DNA of 64,000 nt from contig DIWV01000007.1 in assembly GCA_002435865.1 (NCBI GenBank), positions 389,450 through 453,449 of the forward strand, in the 5' to 3' direction. The notes under the pieces are model-generated. The model did no database searches. It saw only the letters and a program-made list of their open reading frames with translations, and was not told where the DNA came from. Positions 17,632 to 24,349 of this stretch are shown here, one piece after another. The translations under genes and the position numbers were made by a program. Source of the DNA: Cloacimonetes bacterium UBA6097 (lineage in GTDB: Bacteria; Cloacimonadota; Cloacimonadia; Cloacimonadales; Cloacimonadaceae). The first letter of the stretch is position 1, and the number at the start of each line of letters is the position of its first letter.

Positions 17632-18534
17632 ATGCACGGTTACATCGATAAATTTATTGAAAACATCCGCATTGAGGGTAAATCGGTCAACACACAATAT
17701 GGTTACCGGCTTGATTTGGAGCAGTTTAACACGTTTTTAATTCCTTTTTTCCCTGGCGGTAAGGTAGATGTTAATGAAATCTCTACTCTTATGGTCAGGG
17801 ATTTTTTACGTGATTTACATGATAAACCCGATAAAAACCGCTCTCTTGCGCGTAAGACAGCTTCCATCAAAATGTTTTTCAGGTATTTGATGAACCAGAA
17901 TATCATCGCCAAAAATCCTGTGGAAAAGATGGATACTCCCCGCTTTGAGAAACCTTTACCGAAGTTTTTTACTGAAGAAGAAATCAACCTTCTGCTGAAA
18001 ATCCCGGAAGCAGATAATAAATTCGGCATCCGCAACAGGGCAATCTTTGAGCTGATTTACTCATCCGGACTGCGTATTGGTGAAGTATGTAATGTCCTTC
18101 TGACTGATTTGGATATAAAAAACTGCCTGCTAAGGGTAAAAGGCAAAGGCAATAAGGAACGGATTGTTCCGGTTGGCAGACCTGCAATCCAATCTATCCA
18201 GAACTATCTATCCATCAGACCAACCTTTGATCCGGAAGGTAAGTCAAACCATCTGTTTTTAACCAAATCCGGTAAACCATTTTACAATCGCCAGCTTAAT
18301 ATCATCCTGCAGCATTTTATTCGTTTGATTGCTATGCAGAAAGGTTATTCTCCCCATACAATCCGGCATAGCTTTGCCACGCATCTGCTTAAAAATGGTG
18401 CTGATTTAAGGGCAATACAGCAGATGCTGGGGCATACCAACTTAAGCACAACTGAGACTTACACCCATGTTACATTAGAGGATGTCAAAACAGCTTATCA
18501 TAAAGCACACCCCAGGGCAAAAGAAAAGAAATAA
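17632..18534 (+). CDS. Tyrosine recombinase XerC/XerD type
   Basis: 300 residues, the normal length for chromosomal Xer proteins. N-terminal SAM-like DNA-binding domain (~1-95), then the catalytic domain with Arg148 in 'YSSGLRIGE', Lys in 'KGKGNKER', His242/Arg245 in 'HTIRHSFATHLL', His268 in 'LGHTNLSTTETYTH' and nucleophile Tyr277. The enzyme would resolve chromosome dimers at a dif site during division. Length and full catalytic set favour a housekeeping role over a phage integrase. XerC and XerD cannot be separated by eye. No dif site was identified in the adjacent gap. Confidence 0.92.
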   Translation: MHGYIDKFIENIRIEGKSVNTQYGYRLDLEQFNTFLIPFFPGGKVDVNEISTLMVRDFLRDLHDKPDKNRSLARKTASIKMFFRYLMNQNIIAKNPVEKMDTPRFEKPLPKFFTEEEINLLLKIPEADNKFGIRNRAIFELIYSSGLRIGEVCNVLLTDLDIKNCLLRVKGKGNKERIVPVGRPAIQSIQNYLSIRPTFDPEGKSNHLFLTKSGKPFYNRQLNIILQHFIRLIAMQKGYSPHTIRHSFATHLLKNGADLRAIQQMLGHTNLSTTETYTHVTLEDVKTAYHKAHPRAKEKK

Positions 18535-18604
18535 TATCCCTTCAGTATTACTTGCATTTGAGCTTTATTAATTAACAACCATTCCGCTTCGTCATTCCTG
18601 TAAA

Positions 18605-18660
18605 GTAGCGTAGCTTTCCAAAGCTACGTAAGAATATGTAGGATTGGAATCCTACACTAC
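18605..18660. repeat. BIME-like pair of GTAG-headed hairpins
   Basis: The 56-bp unit opens with GTAG and ends with CTAC. Inside are two perfect hairpins: CGTAGCTTT/AAAGCTACG and GTAGGATT/AATCCTAC. Read from either end it is GTAG followed by a palindrome, the organisation of REP elements in inverted pairs (BIME). The unit at 30661-30717 has the same plan and length with different stems. The gap 18535-19038 that contains it has no plausible gene. Confidence 0.65.
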
Positions 18661-18667
18661 AACCGTC

Positions 18668-18714
18668 ATTCCTGCGGTACGAGGGTCCCTCCCGTTGAAG
18701 AACGGGACAGGAAT
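18668..18714. repeat. Nested hairpin repeat
   Basis: ATTCCTG (18668-18674) pairs with CAGGAAT (18708-18714), enclosing TCCCGTT/AACGGGA (18690-18696 with 18701-18707). The string GTCATTCCTG also occurs at 18591-18600, so this belongs to the repeat mosaic of the gap. Confidence 0.55.
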
Positions 18715-18721
18715 CTTAAAA

Positions 18722-18744
18722 AGCCTTTTGGAAAAAGGCTCTAC
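18722..18744 (-). repeat. REP-like GTAG hairpin
   Basis: On the minus strand, GTAG (18741-18744) is followed directly by AGCCTTTT-TCC-AAAAGGCT, an 8-bp stem with a 3-nt loop. Same head-plus-palindrome design as the pair at 18605-18660. Confidence 0.55.
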
Positions 18745-18841
18745 AAGAAAAGATCAGTCTATTTTAATTCAGGATTTTACTATCATTCCCTAAAAATCAG
18801 GTATCTTTTTTCCTTAGTTCCACTTAAATTTCCCTTAGGAG

Positions 18842-18928
18842 CTTCAGTATAGTTGCAGTATAGTTGCAGTATAGTTTCTGTATACTTTCTGTATACTCAG
18901 ATACAGAAACTATACTGTAAATATGCTG
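18842..18928. repeat. 87-bp dispersed repeat, copy 1 (11-bp period)
   Basis: Five 11-bp units from 18845 (CAGTATAGTTG twice, then CAGTATAGTTT, CTGTATACTTT, CTGTATACTCA) overlap a 17-bp perfect inverted repeat (arms CAGTATAGTTTCTGTAT and its complement, loop 17). The reverse complement of 30782-30868 matches over all 87 bp with about four differences and no gaps. A leader CTTAGGAGC (18834-18842) resembles CTTAGAAGC before the repeat at the window end. Confidence 0.85.
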
Positions 18929-18980
18929 TATATCTATAGAAAAACAACAAATGCTAATAAGAACGATCTGAGGAATAAAA

Positions 18981-19008
18981 AAGAGCTGGATTAACAAATC
19001 CGGCTCTT
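18981..19008 (-). terminator. Terminator of the five-gene membrane operon
   Basis: A 12-bp stem (one G-U) with loop AACA; on the minus strand it is followed by TTTTTTATT. It lies 30 bp past the stop of the last gene of the operon transcribed from 27.3 kb. Confidence 0.85.
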
Positions 19009-19038
19009 TATCTGATATTTTAGTTATTTAGTATGTAT

Positions 19039-21852
19039 TTACTCTAAGGGAAATGAATTTGTCAGCCAGTTGAAATGTGCTGTAGCCAATATCGCACCCA
19101 AAAGGATAAAGAAGATAATCAGGAACTTAAAATAGTCCTGAGCTTTGAGCATAGCAACCAGTTCAGCATCTTTACTCAAGTAAGCAGATGCAGCGTAGAA
19201 TTCTTCTCCAATAAGAGTATAATCGCAGGTAGTAATAAAAAACGGTACCTGCGTAATGGCATCAGTACCCGCTATCTGGATAGAACCGATTGAGTTACCT
19301 GTTTCTGTCATCAACAAAGCTTCGGCATTAAAGAAACCCATATAAAAACATGTCGCTGCTTTTTCACGGATCATTGTACCGTTTACGCCTGCAGCATAAG
19401 GAAACTGGTCACTGGATATATAAAAAACATCCACCGGATTATAGCTGTCGGGTCGTCCTGCTTCATAAAAGGCATCCCTGACCATTTCCTGTGCCAGGGG
19501 CATTACATAATAATCACTGTTGGGAACCATTAAACGTGTATCATATTCCGCAGCTTTTTTAGCTACGCGGTTAAGAATCATCATCGAGGCAATGGTGGTT
19601 ATTTCACCGATAGTGCTCCAGCCCGGAACATAGAGAATAGGTTTGCCCATTTCTGTTGCTCTGCCCACGGCATTGTCGATTTCAGACAAACCTGCAATCG
19701 GACGCAGGTACAGATTCCTTCCTCTGCGCGCCTGATAGCTTGCGAACACTACTATAACAGTAAAAAAGATACTGGCTATCAGGGCAATCAGGAAATTCAT
19801 GTTAAACCATTGGGGAAGAGGGAAATAATCCTTGCTTTCATCAGAAAACGAAAAGGCAGCTTCATTATCTGTTTTCATAACAAGGTATGCGTAGGAACGT
19901 GAATTTTTAACCTGTTCTTTATGGAACAGGTTAAACCACTTTCGGGAATTTTTAATTTGTTCTGCTGCTTTGTAAACAGGATTATTGACTAATGCATTTA
20001 AATATGTTTCCAGATAAGCGATTTCCTGATTTATTGAATCAGCTTTGGCAGGATTGGCTGTTAACTGCTTTTTCAAGTTATCAAGTTCATCCTGCATTTG
20101 TTTCAGTGATTTCTGCTCCTCATCTTTAAAAATATTTATTGATAGAGGCATACCGGTTTTTTCGTCCAGAGCAAAAGTAAGAGTCGGGCTGACTAGCAAG
20201 CGCCCTGTCTTTATATCAATTCCGGTAATTAACTTATCCAATGTAGATTCAAAATTGATGATATCATCATAATTGCGGGTGATAGTGGAAAGCTTTTTGG
20301 CAGGTGAAAAACCGGTCTGGAGCAGATTTTTACGCATAATCTGGTAATAGTTTTGGGACAGATTTTCTCCCAGGCAATAGATGTCATTGCTCATAAAGCG
20401 CTTGGTTTGGTTATCATAAGACAGGTTTTGTTTTACATAATAATCAGTGAATTTGCTTTGACCTTTAAACCGGAATGCCATCTGTATCTGCATTGTTGTT
20501 AAGTCTGTTTTAACATCTTTAAGTTTGAAAACGACTATCATATCAGGATACTTTTCGCTAATACTGCCTAATAGTTTTCCGTCTTCCGAGAATATTTTAA
20601 AGGAAATAGCTTCAATCTTATACTTCAGGTTATCGGCAACTTCATAATTGATACGAATCTTTGACTTATTTACATTAAGGTAGGAAGCCTGGGTAATAAA
20701 ACAAATGGGCAATCCAAAAGACAGAGTATTGGTATCACCTTTGTCGTCAGGTTTGTCAGAAACAGTAAAAACAGGTTTGATCGGTAATTGTGCAGAAGAG
20801 AGAAAACGTATTGGTTTACTAAGAGAATAAGAATTTAATCCGCTGTAATCCTGAATTCCCAGAACTATATCATAATCCTGAAGCTTATCCAGGGGCAATA
20901 ATGCTCCCATAGAACCATCAGGATTAATGATGCGGTTGTCCTTGGTCTTGATGATTTTGTAATTATTATAATCATTTTCTTTTTCAGCCAGTAAAGTTGC
21001 CTTTGTTGTCCAGGGTGCCTGCACTCCGTTTTTATCCTGATAGATGTTTTGCCATTCATTAAATGCCTGTACCTGATTTTTGGGTAATAGCCAGAATTGC
21101 CACATTGCCACATCATAACTGGAAGCAGGAGAAACCCATTCCAGCCTTAATTCTCTTGTGTCAGTGATAAAAGCAGTTGATAACACTGCAGTATTATCGG
21201 GCGGGTTGTCATAAGGTACAGCGCTTTTTATTTCAGAATGAGGCAAGAAAGTTCCTTTCTCATTTACTGCCAGTACTGTATAATAAAACTCCATGCCGGG
21301 ATTTGGATTGGCTGCTATCTGTTCAAATTGCGCAGCTCTCAATCCAGCTGAGACATTTCCGTCTTTATCAGTTACCTTGATTGAATGCTTGTAAAGATTG
21401 CTTTGGTCAACGATGCCTAAGATTGTAAAATAAGGGGAAAGACGTTTTAAAATCACAGGATCCCTGGGAATTTGATCGTATAGAGGACTGTTATCAGACT
21501 GTTGTTTTTCCTTCTTCAACCTGGCAGGTGAATCAATGGATAGCATCATCTGAAAATCTTTATCATAGTAATACATCATGTCTGCAGCAACACCGGCTGT
21601 GGGGTCAACTTCCACCTGTCCGAAATAGAATAATGTATCCGGATTAATACCTCTGTAGATTCTATATTGAATTATTCGCATTTCTTTGGGAAGAGGTTTC
21701 CAGCTGAGCATGATTCCGGAGCCGTCGTCATAAGGAGCATCCTGCACACGGAATGATTGAATCCTGCCTGCAGCAGATTTGTCGGCAGCAGATAAAGTAT
21801 GGATTGTAATCAGGATGATAATAAGTAAGGTTATATTAATAAATCTATTCAT
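19039..21852 (-). CDS. Giant envelope protein A: periplasmic domains, coiled coil, TM, DUF6754-like domain
   Basis: 937 residues from the ATG at 21852 (GAGGA upstream). Signal peptide (1-22), then FN3-like beta domains ('APYDDGSGIMLSWKPLPKEMRIIQYRIYRG'), a coiled coil near residues 570-640 ('EEQKSLKQMQDELDNLKKQL'), a transmembrane helix ('FLIALIASIFFTVIVVFAS') near 690-710, a ~200-residue soluble domain and a final hydrophobic helix. The soluble domain holds 'RPIAGLSEIDNAVGRATEMG', 'YVMPLAQEMVRDAFYEAGRPD' and 'FFITTCDYTLIGEE'. I believe this is DUF6754, from memory. It is a paralogue of the protein at 24350-27277, most conserved in this domain. Inferred topology: N-part outside, conserved domain in the cytoplasm. 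Last gene of the operon; function unknown. Confidence 0.88.
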   Translation of the reverse strand: MNRFINITLLIIILITIHTLSAADKSAAGRIQSFRVQDAPYDDGSGIMLSWKPLPKEMRIIQYRIYRGINPDTLFYFGQVEVDPTAGVAADMMYYYDKDFQMMLSIDSPARLKKEKQQSDNSPLYDQIPRDPVILKRLSPYFTILGIVDQSNLYKHSIKVTDKDGNVSAGLRAAQFEQIAANPNPGMEFYYTVLAVNEKGTFLPHSEIKSAVPYDNPPDNTAVLSTAFITDTRELRLEWVSPASSYDVAMWQFWLLPKNQVQAFNEWQNIYQDKNGVQAPWTTKATLLAEKENDYNNYKIIKTKDNRIINPDGSMGALLPLDKLQDYDIVLGIQDYSGLNSYSLSKPIRFLSSAQLPIKPVFTVSDKPDDKGDTNTLSFGLPICFITQASYLNVNKSKIRINYEVADNLKYKIEAISFKIFSEDGKLLGSISEKYPDMIVVFKLKDVKTDLTTMQIQMAFRFKGQSKFTDYYVKQNLSYDNQTKRFMSNDIYCLGENLSQNYYQIMRKNLLQTGFSPAKKLSTITRNYDDIINFESTLDKLITGIDIKTGRLLVSPTLTFALDEKTGMPLSINIFKDEEQKSLKQMQDELDNLKKQLTANPAKADSINQEIAYLETYLNALVNNPVYKAAEQIKNSRKWFNLFHKEQVKNSRSYAYLVMKTDNEAAFSFSDESKDYFPLPQWFNMNFLIALIASIFFTVIVVFASYQARRGRNLYLRPIAGLSEIDNAVGRATEMGKPILYVPGWSTIGEITTIASMMILNRVAKKAAEYDTRLMVPNSDYYVMPLAQEMVRDAFYEAGRPDSYNPVDVFYISSDQFPYAAGVNGTMIREKAATCFYMGFFNAEALLMTETGNSIGSIQIAGTDAITQVPFFITTCDYTLIGEEFYAASAYLSKDAELVAMLKAQDYFKFLIIFFILLGAILATAHFNWLTNSFPLE

Positions 21853-21937
21853 TGATTCCTCATCAAAAAGCACATTTCGTCACAAAAGAATACCGAACCG
21901 GCTTAGCTGAGCTGAACCGGTTCGGTAAACACTTAAA

Positions 21938-22540
21938 CTATTTTATCATATGCAGTACATCGCCTACAAGGAACTGAATCCTGCCAATCAGCAGCGATAT
22001 ACGTGCCATAACGGTTAATCCGAAAGATGCTCCGAAGCCAATCATCATATACCATTTTCCGACTGTAGTAAACTTTCCGTATAATCCGGTATGTGCTTTT
22101 GAAAAATAGAAGTAGAGCAAAACAGAAATTGTACCAATAAAGATTAAGCCAAGGTTAACAGTTTCCAAAGGTACCATTGCCTGACGCATCTGCACCAGAA
22201 TACTTGCATGCATAGCAAGTGGAACACCGGCACCAACTCCCATCATGGAAAAAGCGATGGGATAACGCGAAAGCCAACTGAGATTTCTGCTGAATCTGAA
22301 CAGATATAGTGAACCGATTAAAGCGGGGAAAATCAGAATGAACTGATGTTTCAAAAATATCGGCTGGTACAACCATGGAATAAAGATACGTTCATAAGAA
22401 TATACAACACCATATCCCACAGAAATACCGACTAATAATTGCTCCGCCATTTGGTAGAAAGGATTATCCTTGTACAGGAAAGAGAATATGCAGAGCGTGA
22501 AAAACGCAGCAACCAGATTACTTAAGGTTTCGAATGACAT
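21938..22540 (-). CDS. Polytopic membrane protein of the DUF6754-like operon (200 aa)
   Basis: Not recognised. Mostly hydrophobic with five or six transmembrane segments by eye. The conserved-looking polar stretches 'KDNPFYQMAEQLLVGISVGYGVVYSYERIF' and 'GVGAGVPLAMHASILVQMRQ' lie between them. ATG at 22540 follows GGAGGAGACC. It begins 11 bp after the preceding gene and 85 bp before giant protein A, so all are co-transcribed. A role as integral-membrane scaffold or channel for the flanking giants is inference from context. Confidence 0.82.
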   Translation of the reverse strand: MSFETLSNLVAAFFTLCIFSFLYKDNPFYQMAEQLLVGISVGYGVVYSYERIFIPWLYQPIFLKHQFILIFPALIGSLYLFRFSRNLSWLSRYPIAFSMMGVGAGVPLAMHASILVQMRQAMVPLETVNLGLIFIGTISVLLYFYFSKAHTGLYGKFTTVGKWYMMIGFGASFGLTVMARISLLIGRIQFLVGDVLHMIK

Positions 22541-22551
22541 GGTCTCCTCCC

Positions 22552-23694
22552 TTATACCTTTTTATCTTTTGCTTTGGTTACAAAATACCCGATATTACCT
22601 ATCAGGATAAATAAGAATATCACAATATGCGCAACTGATTGTGCATTCATACCAATACGTGCAGTTTTAAATTTATAGAGTATGTTATATGTCTTCTTGT
22701 TTAATGCAGTCCAAAGATTGTATCCCAATGCTTTTTGTTCATCAGGAGTAATCTTTGTAACATCAAAGACAATTTTACCATCTTCTTCTTTCATCAAAGC
22801 ACTAAGATTAGCTGCTTTATCAGGGTACTTTGCATAGAAAGCCTTGTATTCTTCTGGAGAAAAGACTGCTTGTGTTTGCGTAGTTATATTAATAAGTTTA
22901 TCAATTGAAGGATCTCTCAGGATTTCTTTACTGAATGGTCTTCCCTTAGGAAAATAGTCATCACGGTAGGATGCAAATACATCCACCAGCTTTTCGTACT
23001 CAGCGGCGCCCTTGAGACCGGTTAACATACCTATCAGCTGACCTGACTGCAGATAAGGATACATATCAGCAGCCATAACAGCAGTAACACCAACGGCTAC
23101 ATTAGCACCAAATTTGGAACGGGCATAGGTAATCCAGACTCCGCCAGCAGAAGAACCACTGGTTTCGATAATAAGATTCATTTCGTTATAATTAACAATG
23201 TCCTTCATTATTGGCAGACTGGCAAGTTTGCGTCCTTCTGCATCAGTATCGATAGCTGTTGCAATGTTGTCTCCCATACCCAGGGCAGTAATCATCTGCA
23301 TGATTTTATAACCGAAATTACAATAATCCACTCCGGATTGTATGTTGGGATATTCTTCCTTCACTGTATTGATTGCAAAGTCTATAATTGGAGCACCTGC
23401 TGCAAAAAACGTAATAGTAAAGACTTTGACCTTGCGTTCAAAACAATGCCTCAGAATAGCAATTTCCATTGGATAAAGCTCCGGCATCGTTGCAGCGTCG
23501 TGAGCAAAACAAATCAAAATTGCTCTGTCGCTTCTTCCTGCATATGAATCAATCAGCTGATACAGGTTTTCTGTTGGAGGAGTAGTAACAACATCAGAAT
23601 TGTACGGTATCATCAAAGGAATAATAATCGCTAAAGCTATAACAATATATATATACCGACGGTCCAGAGCCTGCAGTTTTTCAAATATTCTCAC
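22552..23694 (-). CDS. Bitopic membrane protein of the DUF6754-like operon (380 aa)
   Basis: The start is GTG at 23694, six bases after TAGGAGG. One N-terminal transmembrane helix ('YIYIVIALAIIIPLMIP', ~15-33) and one C-terminal helix ('SVAHIVIFLFILIGNIGYFV', ~350-370) bracket a ~310-residue soluble domain. That domain begins with an alternating strand/helix pattern ('RAILICFAHDAATMPELYPMEIAILRHCFERKVKVFTITFF') suggesting a Rossmann-like alpha/beta fold, and includes the Gly/Ser-rich 'ETSGSSAGGVW'. No catalytic signature is recognised. Thirteen bp separate it from the gene before and 11 bp from the gene after. Confidence 0.82.
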   Translation of the reverse strand: MRIFEKLQALDRRYIYIVIALAIIIPLMIPYNSDVVTTPPTENLYQLIDSYAGRSDRAILICFAHDAATMPELYPMEIAILRHCFERKVKVFTITFFAAGAPIIDFAINTVKEEYPNIQSGVDYCNFGYKIMQMITALGMGDNIATAIDTDAEGRKLASLPIMKDIVNYNEMNLIIETSGSSAGGVWITYARSKFGANVAVGVTAVMAADMYPYLQSGQLIGMLTGLKGAAEYEKLVDVFASYRDDYFPKGRPFSKEILRDPSIDKLINITTQTQAVFSPEEYKAFYAKYPDKAANLSALMKEEDGKIVFDVTKITPDEQKALGYNLWTALNKKTYNILYKFKTARIGMNAQSVAHIVIFLFILIGNIGYFVTKAKDKKV

Positions 23695-23707
23695 TTCATA
23701 CCTCCTA

Positions 23708-24337
23708 TTAATCACCGCCGCCTAAATAGGAGCGCTCTATACCAAGTAATATTTTAAGTGATGTTGCAACACTACCCAAACCAATACCTAATAGAATACC
23801 TCTCTTAGCTGCGTTGTTTGGGACGTCAAGTATCCATTGCGAAATATCAGGTAAATGTTTGCTGACTTTTAAACCCAAAGGGACCTGCGCAAGCATAACG
23901 ACCACGGCTGCCAAGAGCAGGACAGTAGCCTCAGGAGAACGTGCCCGGAATGCTTTATAGGCAGCAGATGCAATATAAAATGCCAGCAAGGCAAACATGG
24001 TAGAACTCATAGGCATCTGCATATTGGTAAACATCCACATCATGGGACTGCCGTTCTGAGTACCCCAGCCAAAACCTGCTATACAGGTAATGACTAATCC
24101 CCCCAGGGCAAAGAAGCTATACTGCCACTTAGGAGCTTTGCGCTGGATCTTTGCTGTATGCATCATTACCAGTGACATTACTCCCAGGATAACTCCAAAG
24201 GGAGCCTGAACATATATCCATGGCAGGTAAAACTTATTTATGAAGTCTTCGGATAATATCTTATGGGGTATAAAAGCCCAAAGCACCCAGACCAGACCTC
24301 CAATCATTACAATGGCAAGTGGTAAATTCTTTTTCAC
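23708..24337 (-). CDS. Polytopic membrane protein of the DUF6754-like operon (209 aa)
   Basis: Not recognised. GTG start at 24337, preceded by GAGGAGGATAA. Five or six transmembrane segments by eye, with a Trp/Met-rich loop ('GWGTQNGSPMMWMFTNMQMPM') in the middle. It starts 12 bp after the first giant protein of the operon, so expression is tightly linked. It does not obviously align with the 200-aa membrane protein two genes downstream, although size and topology are similar. Confidence 0.82.
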   Translation of the reverse strand: MKKNLPLAIVMIGGLVWVLWAFIPHKILSEDFINKFYLPWIYVQAPFGVILGVMSLVMMHTAKIQRKAPKWQYSFFALGGLVITCIAGFGWGTQNGSPMMWMFTNMQMPMSSTMFALLAFYIASAAYKAFRARSPEATVLLLAAVVVMLAQVPLGLKVSKHLPDISQWILDVPNNAAKRGILLGIGLGSVATSLKILLGIERSYLGGGD

Positions 24338-24349
24338 TTATCCTCCTCT

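Noticed and set aside
18842..18928. Possible CRISPR array
   Set aside because: Units are 11 bp and contiguous, without spacers, and no cas genes are nearby.
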